Origin: Pelagibacteraceae bacterium AG-430-I06
GTDB taxonomy: Bacteria > Pseudomonadota > Alphaproteobacteria > Pelagibacterales > Pelagibacteraceae
Reading direction: 5' to 3'
NCBI GenBank assembly: GCA_003209895.1
Contig: QCOH01000005.1
Location: forward strand, 1-64,000
DNA: 64,000 nucleotides
The notes beneath the pieces were generated by a model. The model worked only from the letters and a program-made list of their open reading frames with translations. It did no database searches and was not told where the DNA came from. Positions 37,084 through 46,088 of the stretch are shown here, piece after piece; the stretch's first letter is position 1; every line of letters begins with the position of its first letter. Both the position numbers and the translations under genes were made by a program.

Positions 37084-38187
37084 TTATTTAGATTTGTACA
37101 ATTTTAAAAATTTTTTTGCTAAGATCTTGTTACCCTCTTCATTGAAATGAATATCATCATTAATGTACATTTTTTTATAGACTGACACAAAAGATTCTTT
37201 TCTTGATAAAGTAAAAAAAGGCTCCATTAAATTATAAAAATTTTTACAATTAGAGACGCAAAAATTTTTCCATATATTCAGCTGTTTATTATTTTTATTA
37301 TCATTTTTTAAAGTGCCGGGCCAAGGATACACAGCTAAACTTAAATCTATATTATTTTCTTTTAAAAGCACGGACAATAAGCTCATATTTTCAATAGAAA
37401 TTTTTACAGCATCGTCTAAACTCAAGTTATTGAAGTCTTTCCTTCTAAAATCATAGGTCCATCTTGCTCTTGGATTATCTACAACACTTCCTGGTGGACT
37501 ATAGTCAATTATTTTAAATTCAATTAATTGTTCGTTCAAAAGCCTTAAGAATTCAGATGAAAGCCTCAATCTTTTTTCTAATTTATCAAATAAATCTTTA
37601 TTATTTTTAAAACATGAGTAATTGGAACCTCTTCTTTTGACAACACTATTTTCTAACTTATAACAAACCGCGTCATCTTGAATATCTGAGAGATCTAAAA
37701 AAACTATTATTTCATTAAAACTATAACCATTTTGAAGTAGATAATTTATCTTTGAAAAATAAATTGCTGGGCTATAAGAAGAAGCTGCAAGATTCGCAAT
37801 TTTTTTATTTTTTAAATCTGAAGCAATAATTCCAACAAAAGTTTCCTCAAAATTTATACCAACTCCTTCTGTAAATGAGTCTCCTATAAAAGCCAGATCG
37901 AAATTTTTATTTTTCAAGAATTGATTTTTACAATCACTTCTAAAGGCATTTGGGTCCGTACAAAAATTATATCTAATCTCACCCCACCCAGCGTTTTGAG
38001 TTTTATAACTTTTAACGAAACCATGATCAAAAATATCATCTTTTTTACCAAAAGATATATCTTGGTCAACAAATGATGTTCTAATAAATTTTTTATAAAT
38101 AAAATTTCCTAAAGTAATGTCTAAAAATATAAATAATAAAAAAGTTAATAAAAATATTTTTATAAAATTTGATTTGAATATGCCCAT
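37084..38187 (-). CDS. membrane-anchored SGNH/GDSL hydrolase-like protein
   Basis: A 367-residue protein with one N-terminal membrane helix (about 8-30) and an SGNH fold: Gly102-Asp103-Ser104 in 'LAFIGDSFTEGVGINFEET', the following 'NLAASSYSPAIYF' block, and the C-terminal 'NDDIHFNEEGNKILAKKF' with the Asp and His of the catalytic set. Such proteins O-acetylate or deacetylate exported polysaccharides. It is the first gene of the minus-strand trio in the island. Confidence 0.72.
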   Translation of the reverse strand: MGIFKSNFIKIFLLTFLLFIFLDITLGNFIYKKFIRTSFVDQDISFGKKDDIFDHGFVKSYKTQNAGWGEIRYNFCTDPNAFRSDCKNQFLKNKNFDLAFIGDSFTEGVGINFEETFVGIIASDLKNKKIANLAASSYSPAIYFSKINYLLQNGYSFNEIIVFLDLSDIQDDAVCYKLENSVVKRRGSNYSCFKNNKDLFDKLEKRLRLSSEFLRLLNEQLIEFKIIDYSPPGSVVDNPRARWTYDFRRKDFNNLSLDDAVKISIENMSLLSVLLKENNIDLSLAVYPWPGTLKNDNKNNKQLNIWKNFCVSNCKNFYNLMEPFFTLSRKESFVSVYKKMYINDDIHFNEEGNKILAKKFLKLYKSK

Positions 38188-38328
38188 TTATTTCAAACTA
38201 TCAAAAGATCAGTATAATCAATTTTTTTTGCGACAGACTGAATGATCCTATAATATCTTTTTTGTAAATATTTCATTTTTATTTTTTTTTACTAATATAT
38301 GGTTTTGTATCACTTTTTTATTAAAACT

Positions 38329-38357
38329 TTGACCTATAATTATTGCTTTGATATAAC
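38329..38357 (+). promoter_or_regulatory. strong promoter of tRNA(CAT)
   Basis: TTGACC (38329-38334), 17 bases, TATAAC (38352-38357); predicted start about 38364, eight bases before the tRNA. The best-matching promoter in the window. It should also drive the glycosyltransferase gene that follows the tRNA by six bases. Confidence 0.7.
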
Positions 38358-38371
38358 TTTTTTTTATGAAA

Positions 38372-38448
38372 GGCGGGGTAGCTCAGTTGGTTAGAGCACA
38401 GGACTCATAAGCCTGGGGTCGGTGGTTCGAATCCACTCCCCGCTACCA
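38372..38448 (+). tRNA. tRNA with CAT anticodon (Met, possibly Ile2)
   Basis: A 77-base cloverleaf with encoded CCA: acceptor GGCGGGG/CCCCGCT (G1-U72 wobble), D arm GCTC/GAGC, anticodon stem CAGGA/GCCTG with loop CTCATAA, T arm GGTGG-TTCGAAT-CCACT. The anticodon is CAT. The acceptor and GCTACCA end resemble alphaproteobacterial elongator tRNA-Met, but a lysidine-modified tRNA-Ile2 also reads CAT and cannot be excluded by eye. The anticodon stem's closing pair (A31-G39) is a mismatch. Confidence 0.93.
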
Positions 38449-38454
38449 AAAATA

Positions 38455-39567
38455 ATGTCATTAAAAAAAAATTTACAGAACTATTTTAAAAATATTGGGT
38501 ATTTTCTATTTAAAATTTTGTATGGAAAAATTAAATATTTAATAAACGATGATTACAAACAAGACGTAATTATTACAAAAGTAAAAAAACAGGACAAATT
38601 TTTATATAATGTTTTTAAAATTAAAAATGGAAGACTTTATACTGACAGAGTAAACGATACTGCTATAATTAAAAATAATCAAATTATAGGTGGTCCCTCT
38701 TTTCAATTTAGAACAATTGATAATAATATAATTAATGCAAATGTTAAAGATAATCTTGTTCTAAAAAATGGAACTCCAAGATTTAAAAAAAAATTGGATG
38801 GAAAAGTTCTATCTCTTCTAACTGGAGGAGGTGGTAATGAAAATTATTGGCACTGGATGTTCGATGTATTACCAAGATTAAGTTTATGCGAAAGCGTTAT
38901 CAAACTCGATTTGATAAATTTTTTCTTGTTACCTGACAACAAAAAAAGATTTCAGATTGAAACTTTAGATATTCTGGGTATCCCCAAAAAAAAACAAATC
39001 ACAAGTATAAGATTTAGACATATATCATCACAAGATCTTTACGTAACATCTCACCCTGTTGTTTTGTCCGATAATGCCACAAAAGATATTAAAAATATTC
39101 CTGATTGGATATTAAGTTGGTTAAAAGAAAAATTTATAAAAAATAATCCAAAACCTAAAAAAAATTACTCAAAAAGAATTTATTTAGATAGATCTGACTC
39201 AACCTCAAACGTCAAAAATCTTAGATCAATCATTAATGAGCATGAAGTTAAAAATTATTTAGCTAAAAAAGGTTTCCAAAGTATTAAACTAACAGATCTT
39301 CACTTTGAAGATCAAGTGCACACGTTTTATAATGCCGATACTATTATTGGTCTTCACGGAGCAGGATTTGCAAATGTAACATTTTGCAAACCAAACACTA
39401 AAATAGTTGAAATTAAAGCTAATCCTCTAGATGATGTAATTAAAAGTTTGGCTATCAAAAATAATTTAAACCACTGTTCAATTAGTTGTAAGATAGATGA
39501 GATAGATAAAAATGACCAATTTGGCCATATAAATGTTTCATTACAAGATCTAGATGGAGTTTTATAA
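38455..39567 (+). CDS. GT61 (DUF563) family glycosyltransferase
   Basis: A 370-residue protein with the GT61 hallmarks 'ENYWHWMFDVLPRLSL' and 'DTIIGLHGAGFANVTFCKP', plus a conserved 'KRIYLDRSDST' loop. Family members add sugars to exported polysaccharides. Start at 38455 is chosen because upstream in-frame codons lie within the tRNA. The ATG is only six bases after the tRNA CCA with no Shine-Dalgarno, so after tRNA processing the mRNA would be almost leaderless. The next gene overlaps or abuts its stop. Confidence 0.85.
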   Translation: MSLKKNLQNYFKNIGYFLFKILYGKIKYLINDDYKQDVIITKVKKQDKFLYNVFKIKNGRLYTDRVNDTAIIKNNQIIGGPSFQFRTIDNNIINANVKDNLVLKNGTPRFKKKLDGKVLSLLTGGGGNENYWHWMFDVLPRLSLCESVIKLDLINFFLLPDNKKRFQIETLDILGIPKKKQITSIRFRHISSQDLYVTSHPVVLSDNATKDIKNIPDWILSWLKEKFIKNNPKPKKNYSKRIYLDRSDSTSNVKNLRSIINEHEVKNYLAKKGFQSIKLTDLHFEDQVHTFYNADTIIGLHGAGFANVTFCKPNTKIVEIKANPLDDVIKSLAIKNNLNHCSISCKIDEIDKNDQFGHINVSLQDLDGVL

Positions 39568-39574
39568 AAATATA

Positions 39575-40399
39575 ATGAAAAATTTAACAATGTTTTCCCT
39601 TACTCTAGAGCCATCACACTTAGATTTTATTAAAGGGTTAGATTATGCACCCGTTGGTTTAGGCGATAAAAATTTTTCAAATGAATGGTTTAGTGACAAA
39701 ATAGGTAAAAATATTTCTCACAAAAATAAAAATTATGGGGAATATACTTTTCATTATTGGTTATGGAAAAATTATATTGAAAAAATAAATAGTAAGTGGA
39801 TTGGTTTTTCTCAATACAGAAAGTTTTGGACAATTGATAATTTTGATAACAGCAATTTAAGTATGAAGAAAATAAATTCAATCGCATTAAGAGAGGTGCC
39901 ATCTGAGTTTGACGATTGTGACGTAATTTTAGGAAAACCATTTTTTGTCAATCAAAAAAGAACATCGAAATTTATAAAAAAAGGATTTAAACTAATTTTA
40001 AAAAAACCTAGTTTGCTTTTTAATAAAAATTCAAGAAATTTAAAATTTCATTTTGATTTAATGCACGGAGAAAATAATTTGAAAAAAGCTGTTGATCTTT
40101 TAGATGAAAAAAACAAAAGTTTTTTTGAAGATTATATGAATAAAAATTTCTATTTTCATCCACATAATATGCTTATATGTAAATCCAAGTCTCTTTTAAC
40201 AAATTATTATGAAACAATTTTCCCGTGGCTAGAAAAATGTGAGCATATATTTGGGTTTAAAAACTTAAAAGGTTTTGGTCTTATGAGGATTTACGGGTTT
40301 TTAGCTGAAAGATTTATGTCATATTGGTTTACCAAAAATGCAAAATTCAAAACAATGAATATAACTTTTTATGATATTAATAATGAATTAAATAATTAA
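39575..40399 (+). CDS. DUF4422-type glycosyltransferase-like protein
   Basis: About 274 residues. 'YGEYTFHYWLWKNY' and 'KWIGFSQYRKFW' followed by 'DCDVILGKP' match the DUF4422 pattern, found in capsule and LPS clusters and thought to be glycosyltransferases. The ATG at 39575 follows the GT61 stop; another in-frame ATG at 39554 would overlap GT61 by 14 bases, and neither has a clear ribosome binding site. Converges on the RmlD-like gene with a four-base gap. Confidence 0.7.
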   Translation: MKNLTMFSLTLEPSHLDFIKGLDYAPVGLGDKNFSNEWFSDKIGKNISHKNKNYGEYTFHYWLWKNYIEKINSKWIGFSQYRKFWTIDNFDNSNLSMKKINSIALREVPSEFDDCDVILGKPFFVNQKRTSKFIKKGFKLILKKPSLLFNKNSRNLKFHFDLMHGENNLKKAVDLLDEKNKSFFEDYMNKNFYFHPHNMLICKSKSLLTNYYETIFPWLEKCEHIFGFKNLKGFGLMRIYGFLAERFMSYWFTKNAKFKTMNITFYDINNELNN

Positions 40400-40403
40400 A
40401 ATT

Positions 40404-41114
40404 TTATAAATATTTTTTAAGTTTAGAGAGATTCATTGAGGAATTAATAGGCATCAGACTTTTAGTATTTTTTAAATATTTTTTCCGAATATCTTTATTA
40501 TTTTTTTTTACAAAATCATAAACAGAATTAGTAGGTCCTCCTACATTTATTATTCCTTTTTTATTTATTAATTTTATGAAAATTTTTAAAAACTCATCAT
40601 GATAAATAAAATTTGTAAAAACATTTGCAAATGCTTTTTTATGTACAAAAGGTTTTTCCGTCATACTAGCTCTAACTATTAAACTATTTTTATACATTTG
40701 AACCGCTGACTCACCGCCTAACTTAGACCATGCATAATTGCTTGCGGGTAGCAATGGATCAGTTTCTTTATAGTTTCCTTTTTTTCCAGGGTATACATAG
40801 CTTGTTGAAAAATATATTAGCTTTGTATTAAATAGTTTACACGCTCTTACCATGTTGGCTGTTCCTATTATATTAAGCTCAATACTTTTTGAAATTTCTT
40901 TTTCGTGTATTTTCATCGGCCTCGAAAGACCCGCTAAATGTATTACACAATGAGGTCTATTTTTAGCTAGATATTTTTTAATTGAGTTAAACTTTGTTAT
41001 ATTTAGTTTATTTTTTTTTGGGTAAAGTATGTGATAATTTAATTTACTCTTTTTTAACACAGATCCAAATCTCCCAGATCCTCCCGTAACAACTATTTTT
41101 TTTTTATTTTTCAT
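40404..41114 (-). CDS. NAD(P)-dependent sugar reductase/epimerase, RmlD-like
   Basis: A 236-residue extended short-chain dehydrogenase: cofactor loop 'VVTGGSGRFGSVL', 'VIHLAGLSRP', and the active-site 'STSYVYPG' plus 'NYAWSKLGGE' (Tyr-x3-Lys). Small size and position after rfbB and rfbC suggest dTDP-4-dehydrorhamnose reductase or a related 4-ketoreductase. The usual rfbA nucleotidyltransferase is not in the window. Confidence 0.7.
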   Translation of the reverse strand: MKNKKKIVVTGGSGRFGSVLKKSKLNYHILYPKKNKLNITKFNSIKKYLAKNRPHCVIHLAGLSRPMKIHEKEISKSIELNIIGTANMVRACKLFNTKLIYFSTSYVYPGKKGNYKETDPLLPASNYAWSKLGGESAVQMYKNSLIVRASMTEKPFVHKKAFANVFTNFIYHDEFLKIFIKLINKKGIINVGGPTNSVYDFVKKNNKDIRKKYLKNTKSLMPINSSMNLSKLKKYL

Positions 41115-41116
41115 AC

Positions 41117-41653
41117 TTAATATCTTTTATTTTTTTTACAAAATTCCATAAATGTTAAATTTTTTCTGTCCTTTGGCGATACCAGAGGTTTTTTTATAGG
41201 CCATTTAATTTTAAGATTTTTGTCATTCCAAAGTATTCCTGTTTCATTTTTTTTCGACCTATAATTTGAATTTGCATAAACAACAATATTCTCTTTTTCC
41301 ATTCCCATAAATCCGTGGGCGAAACCCTTTGGTATATAAAGTGATTTAGAATTTTTATCACTTAAAATAATTTTATAACATTTTCCAAAAGTTTTGGATT
41401 TTTTTCTTAGATCCAAAACTACATCAAAAACTTTACCTTTTATAACTGAAATATATTTTGCTTGATTATTTTTTTTTTGGATATGCAATCCTCTTACAAC
41501 ATTTTTTTTGGATTTAGAAACGCACCAAAAAATTCCATTAAAACCTTTCATTTTATTTTTTAGAAAAATTTCTCTAAATGCACCTCTCTTATCTAAGTGG
41601 TTTTCTCCCTGAATGATTTTTAAATCTTTAAATTTTGTATTTTTTATTTTCAC
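41117..41653 (-). CDS. rfbC: dTDP-4-dehydrorhamnose 3,5-epimerase
   Basis: A 178-residue cupin epimerase: 'DKRGAFREIFLKN', the active-site 'VVRGLHIQKKNNQAKYISVIKG' with His, and 'LYIPKGFAHGFMGM' and 'YANSNYRSKKNETGILWND'. It converts dTDP-4-keto-6-deoxyglucose to the rhamnose-configured ketosugar. Four-base overlap with rfbB. Very lysine-rich. Confidence 0.88.
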   Translation of the reverse strand: MKIKNTKFKDLKIIQGENHLDKRGAFREIFLKNKMKGFNGIFWCVSKSKKNVVRGLHIQKKNNQAKYISVIKGKVFDVVLDLRKKSKTFGKCYKIILSDKNSKSLYIPKGFAHGFMGMEKENIVVYANSNYRSKKNETGILWNDKNLKIKWPIKKPLVSPKDRKNLTFMEFCKKNKRY

Positions 41654-42681
41654 AGTTTTAGACCAAGTCTTGTGGTTATATTTTTTTTTGATATTTTTTT
41701 AAAATAACCAAAATTATTTTTATACCATATAAATGTATTTTCTAGACCTTTATTAGATGATGTCTTATTTTTCCACTTTAATTTTTTTCTTATTTTATTT
41801 GAATTTAATGCGTATCTAAAGTCATGGCCCGGTCTATCTTTAACATAAATAATTTTAGTCTTTTTTCCGATTTTAATTTTATTTTTCTTAGCTATTTTAA
41901 AAATTTTTTTAATTATATCTATATTTTTTAATTTAATTCCTGACCCAATATTATAATTCTCACCAATTTTACCTTTTTCGAATACTTTCAAAATTGCTTC
42001 GCAGCTATCTTTAACATATATCCATTCTCTAGTATTTTTACCTTTTCCATATACAGGCAAAGGTTTGTTATTTAATAAATTAAAAATCATTTTCGGAATA
42101 AATTTTTCTGGAAACTGATTGGGTCCATAGTTATTACATGGATTTGCGATTAATGTCTTAATATCATAAGTTCTTCCGTAAGCTTTAATTAGCTGATCTG
42201 CACTTGCCTTAGATGCTGAATAAGGTGAACTAGGTTTATAATTATTGTTTTCACTTGCAAGTTTATTTTCAGGAATGTCTCCGTAAACTTCGTCAGTTGA
42301 AATTTGTAAAAGTTTCATTTTATTTTTTGTAATTTTTTTCAGTTTCCTGAAAATCTCCAGTAAGTTATATACACCGCCAATATTGGTTTTAATAAATTTT
42401 TCTGCACTATCAATAGATCTATCTACATGTGTTTCAGCTGCTAAATTAATTATTCCTAAAGGTTTGTACTTTTTGATAATTTTTATAATTTTTGTTCTTT
42501 GATTAATATCTAGCTTAAAGAAAAAGTAATTTTTGTTTTTTTTGAATTCTTTCACATTATATGGATTTGCAGAATAAGCGGATTTATCAATATTGATCAC
42601 TTTATATTTCTTCTTTAACAATAGTTGTATTAGGTTACTTCCTATAAAACCCGATCCTCCAGTAATAATTATTTTTTTCAT
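41650..42681 (-). CDS. rfbB: dTDP-glucose 4,6-dehydratase
   Basis: A 343-residue extended SDR: cofactor motif TGGSGFIGSN, 'AAETHVDRSID', active-site 'STDEVYGDIPE' (Thr-Asp-Glu) and 'YSASKASADQLIKAYGRTY', 'RTNYGPNQFPEK'-like 'NPCNNYGPNQFPEKFIP', and 'VKDSCEAI'. First gene of the minus-strand dTDP-sugar block, with 75 bases to the divergent GT2 gene. Confidence 0.93.
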   Translation of the reverse strand: MKKIIITGGSGFIGSNLIQLLLKKKYKVINIDKSAYSANPYNVKEFKKNKNYFFFKLDINQRTKIIKIIKKYKPLGIINLAAETHVDRSIDSAEKFIKTNIGGVYNLLEIFRKLKKITKNKMKLLQISTDEVYGDIPENKLASENNNYKPSSPYSASKASADQLIKAYGRTYDIKTLIANPCNNYGPNQFPEKFIPKMIFNLLNNKPLPVYGKGKNTREWIYVKDSCEAILKVFEKGKIGENYNIGSGIKLKNIDIIKKIFKIAKKNKIKIGKKTKIIYVKDRPGHDFRYALNSNKIRKKLKWKNKTSSNKGLENTFIWYKNNFGYFKKISKKNITTRLGLKL

Positions 42682-42756
42682 ATTAATTTTACAAACAAGG
42701 CATGATCTATTAAATTATTAAAATAATTAGAGTATAAAATCAATTATGTTTAAATA

Positions 42757-43587
42757 ATGTCAATTAAAGATATAACCATAATAATTACCTCATTTAAAAG
42801 CGAAAAAAAAATTAGAAATTGTCTAAATTCAATTGATAGCCAATGTGATGTTTTAAATATAGAAAATTCAAATAATCAAGAGCATAAGTCAAGCATAGAG
42901 GGGGAGTTTAAAAATGTTAAATGCATTTTATCTGGAGAAAATCTTGGTTATGGAAAAGGAAACAATATTGGGTTAAAAAAAGTAAAAACTAAATATGCTT
43001 TAATACTTAATCCTGATGTTGAACTTTTTCCAGAAACTTTAAATAAGTTTTTAAAAATAGCAAAAGAAAAACCCGATTTTGCTATAATAGGACCTGGAAT
43101 AACAGAAGATAAAAAAAATTCTTTGAACGGAGATATTGAGTCAGTAAAATCTGTAAAAGGGTTTGCCATGTTTTTTAATTTAAAAGAATTTGAAAATACC
43201 GGTTTTTTTGATGAGAATTTTTTCTTCTTTCTTGAGGAAATAGATTTATGCAAAAGGTTAATAAATAAAAATAAAAAAATTTATTACTGTCCCAGTATAC
43301 CAATTTTTCATGAGGGTGGCCACTCGCATGATAGTACTTTTAATTATGAAATGGAATTATCTAGAAATTGGCACTGGATGTGGTCTACTTTTTATTATAA
43401 TAAAAAATATAAGGGATTCTTAATTTCAATATTAATTATTTCTCCAAAACTTTTTTCTTCTATTTTAAAATTTTTCCTTTTTTTATTATTAAGAAATAAA
43501 CAAAAAAAGGAAATCTATTTTCAGAGATATTCCGGACTTATTAACTCAATTGCTGGAAAATCATCTTGGTATAGACCTAAAGTTTGA
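42757..43587 (+). CDS. GT2 family glycosyltransferase, rhamnosyltransferase-like
   Basis: A 276-residue GT-A enzyme: 'ITIIITSFKSEKKIRNCLNSI', 'GYGKGNNIGLKKV', the DxD-like 'ILNPDVEL', and 'FFLEEIDLCKRL', all as in WbbL-type rhamnosyltransferases. A C-terminal hydrophobic stretch (about 225-245) may attach it to the membrane. A rhamnosyltransferase role fits the divergent dTDP-sugar genes but is inferred. Confidence 0.82.
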   Translation: MSIKDITIIITSFKSEKKIRNCLNSIDSQCDVLNIENSNNQEHKSSIEGEFKNVKCILSGENLGYGKGNNIGLKKVKTKYALILNPDVELFPETLNKFLKIAKEKPDFAIIGPGITEDKKNSLNGDIESVKSVKGFAMFFNLKEFENTGFFDENFFFFLEEIDLCKRLINKNKKIYYCPSIPIFHEGGHSHDSTFNYEMELSRNWHWMWSTFYYNKKYKGFLISILIISPKLFSSILKFFLFLLLRNKQKKEIYFQRYSGLINSIAGKSSWYRPKV

Positions 43588-43632
43588 TTAATTATTGATT
43601 TGTTTAATTTTTAAATATAAAAGTTGATCCCA

Positions 43633-44643
43633 ATGGATAATAATAAAGTTTTAGTTACAGGTGCAGCAGGATTTCTTGGCTCTCATTTAGCAGAAAAATT
43701 AGCTAAAATGGGTAATACAGTTGTAGGAGTAGATAATATGTTGGGTGGGTACGCCGATAACGTTCCAAATAATATTAAATTTCATAAATTTGATTGTTGT
43801 GATTTAAAAAAAATGAATGAGATTATGAAAGGAATAGATATAGTTTATCATTGTGCCGCTACTGCGCACGAAGGCCTATCAGTTTTTTCACCTTATGAAA
43901 TTGGAAAAAATAATTACTTAGCTTCAGTATCAGTTTTTTCTGCAGCAATATCTCAGAAAGTTAAAAGAATAATATTTTGTTCATCTATGGCTAGATATGG
44001 ATCTCAAAAATTTCCATTTACAGAAGATATGAAACCAAACCCGGTAGATCCTTATGCGATCTCAAAAGTTGCTGCTGAGCAAACACTGATAAATTTGTGC
44101 GAACTTAATAAAATCGAATGGGTTATTGCAGTGCCTCATAACATTATTGGACCAAAACAAAAATATGACGATCCCTTCAGAAATGTTGTATCCATAATGC
44201 TCAATAGAATGTTACAAAATAAAGCGCCTATTATTTATGGAGATGGAGAACAAAAGCGTTGTTTTTCTTATATAGATGATTGCTTATCTTGCTTAGTTCC
44301 GATGAAGGACCAAAAAAATTTAAATAAACAGATTATTAATATTGGCCCAGATGAAGAATTTGTTACTATCAATAAAGTTGCAGAAATTTGCTCAAATATA
44401 ACTGGTATAAATCTAAAGCCTATTTATAAACCTGATAGACCAAAAGAAGTAAAACATGCAAGTTGCTCTGCAGATAAGGCAAGGAAATTACTTAATTATA
44501 AAACAACAATTGATCTAAATACTGGAATTTTAAATACCTTTGAATATATTAAAGCTAGAGGCCCAAAACCATTTGATTATCACATTAATGTAGAAATCTT
44601 AAATGAACTTACACCGTCAACCTGGGTTAAAAAAGAAATCTAA
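43633..44643 (+). CDS. NAD-dependent nucleotide-sugar epimerase/dehydratase
   Basis: A 336-residue extended SDR: 'KVLVTGAAGFLGSHLAEKL', 'CSSMARYGSQKFPF', active-site 'DPYAISKVAAEQ' (Tyr-x3-Lys), 'CFSYIDDCLSCL'. Resembles UDP-glucose 4-epimerase-like enzymes acting on NDP-sugars. The ATG at 43633 gives the canonical short N-terminus; an upstream TTG is unlikely. Last gene of the polysaccharide island; one base from the apt stop. Confidence 0.8.
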   Translation: MDNNKVLVTGAAGFLGSHLAEKLAKMGNTVVGVDNMLGGYADNVPNNIKFHKFDCCDLKKMNEIMKGIDIVYHCAATAHEGLSVFSPYEIGKNNYLASVSVFSAAISQKVKRIIFCSSMARYGSQKFPFTEDMKPNPVDPYAISKVAAEQTLINLCELNKIEWVIAVPHNIIGPKQKYDDPFRNVVSIMLNRMLQNKAPIIYGDGEQKRCFSYIDDCLSCLVPMKDQKNLNKQIINIGPDEEFVTINKVAEICSNITGINLKPIYKPDRPKEVKHASCSADKARKLLNYKTTIDLNTGILNTFEYIKARGPKPFDYHINVEILNELTPSTWVKKEI

Positions 44644-44644
44644 T

Positions 44645-45172
44645 TTAGTGTCCGGGGAACTCTAAAAGACTTTCGGTAAAATAAGATTTGTTTTTTAAAT
44701 TTTGATCTCCACCAAGATCAAAAAGGTTGATAATAAAAATAAATCCTGCGACTTGTCCTTTAGAAATTTCTACTAATTTTGCTGCTGCTTCAGCCGTTCC
44801 TCCCGTTGCTATTAAATCATCAATAATCAAAACTTTCTCGTCTTTACTTATCGAGTCTTTGTGTACTTCTATTGTTGCCTTTCCATATTCTAATTCAAAG
44901 TCTACCGAATATCTTTCTGCTGGTAATTTGTTTTTTTTTCTCATCATCACCAGGGGTTTTTTCAACTTATAAGATACAGCTGAAGCAAAAACAAAACCCC
45001 TTGATTCTATTGCAGATATTTTATCAAACTTAATTTTTTTTGATATTTCTACAATTTTATCAATACTAAAATTAAATGCATCGGGATTTTTAATTAACGT
45101 GGTTATATCTCTAAATAAAATGCCTTTTTTAGGATAATCCGGGATTGATCTAATATATTTTTTTAAATTCAT
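44645..45172 (-). CDS. apt: adenine phosphoribosyltransferase
   Basis: Salvages adenine to AMP with PRPP. The 175-residue protein has 'IPDYPKKGILFRDIT', 'AIESRGFVFASAVSYKL' and the PRPP loop 'VLIIDDLIATGGTAEAA'. It is divergent from mtnP with 43 bases between start codons; MtnP releases adenine, so the pairing makes metabolic sense. Confidence 0.95.
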   Translation of the reverse strand: MNLKKYIRSIPDYPKKGILFRDITTLIKNPDAFNFSIDKIVEISKKIKFDKISAIESRGFVFASAVSYKLKKPLVMMRKKNKLPAERYSVDFELEYGKATIEVHKDSISKDEKVLIIDDLIATGGTAEAAAKLVEISKGQVAGFIFIINLFDLGGDQNLKNKSYFTESLLEFPGH

Positions 45173-45215
45173 ATTTTACTTCATTATCTAACAAAAAAAG
45201 ATTAATAATTAAATC

Positions 45216-46088
45216 ATGAAAAGCAGAAAGATTGGGATAATTGGTGGCAGTGGACTTTATAAAATGGAGGGTTTTGAAAAAACAAAGTGGAATAAAGTTA
45301 AAACTGCTTGGGGTCAACCCTCAGATGATGTCATGATAGCTACCTATAAAGGTATTGATGTTTTTTTTATTCCAAGACATTCTAGGGGCCACAAAATAAA
45401 CCCATCTAATATAAATTTTAGAGCTAATATTGATGCATTAAAACAATTAGGTGTTACAGATATTATATCTGTTTCAGCAGTTGGATCTTTAAAGGAAGAG
45501 CTTAGTCCTGGAACATTTGTAATAGTTAACCAATTTATTGACAGAACTTTTTTAAGAAACAAAACCTTCTTTGACCAAGAAATAGTTGCCCACGTTTCTA
45601 TGGCAAAACCAACGAGTGAAGGTCTGGGAAAATGTTGTGAAGCTGCATTAAAAAAATTAAATATTAATTATCAGATGGGAGGGACCTATGTCGTAATGGA
45701 AGGACCACAGTTTTCAACTTTAGCAGAGTCAAATTTATATAGATCGTGGAAAGCAGATGTAATAGGCATGACTAATATGCCAGAAGCAAAATTAGCAAGA
45801 GAAGCTGAAATACGATATTGCACAGTTGCAATGGTTACCGATTATGATTGCTGGCATTCCGAACACGATGAAGTCGATGTTGCAATGGTTATAAAAACTT
45901 TACAAAAAAATGCTGCAAATGCCCAAAATATGGTAAAGGAAGTCATAAAAACCTTTAAAGATTTTTCAGTTGATAAGGATCCTGCAAATAAATGTTTAGA
46001 TACATCAATAATTACTGACCCAAAACTTAGAACAAAAAAAACTATTAAAAAATTACAATACATCGCAGGAAGAGTCTTAAAAAAATAA
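45216..46088 (+). CDS. mtnP: S-methyl-5'-thioadenosine phosphorylase
   Basis: Splits methylthioadenosine with phosphate to adenine and methylthioribose-1-phosphate. The 290-residue protein has 'IGIIGGSGLYKMEGF', 'RHSRGHKINPSNINFRAN', 'VSAVGSL', 'YVVMEGPQFSTLAES' and 'IGMTNMPEAKLAREAEI', all PNP/MTAP-family II motifs. First gene of mtnP-mtnA-aldolase-speDE; its stop overlaps the mtnA start by one base. Confidence 0.95.
   Translation: MKSRKIGIIGGSGLYKMEGFEKTKWNKVKTAWGQPSDDVMIATYKGIDVFFIPRHSRGHKINPSNINFRANIDALKQLGVTDIISVSAVGSLKEELSPGTFVIVNQFIDRTFLRNKTFFDQEIVAHVSMAKPTSEGLGKCCEAALKKLNINYQMGGTYVVMEGPQFSTLAESNLYRSWKADVIGMTNMPEAKLAREAEIRYCTVAMVTDYDCWHSEHDEVDVAMVIKTLQKNAANAQNMVKEVIKTFKDFSVDKDPANKCLDTSIITDPKLRTKKTIKKLQYIAGRVLKK

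Noticed and set aside
38422-38454. Upstream start for the GT61 gene inside the tRNA
   Set aside because: The extra twelve codons are tRNA sequence and do not belong to the family's N-terminus.
38430-44645. Attachment-site repeat of the tRNA 3' end bordering the polysaccharide island
   Set aside because: No second copy of the T-arm/acceptor sequence was seen by eye, and there is no integrase gene, so site-specific insertion at the tRNA is not supported.
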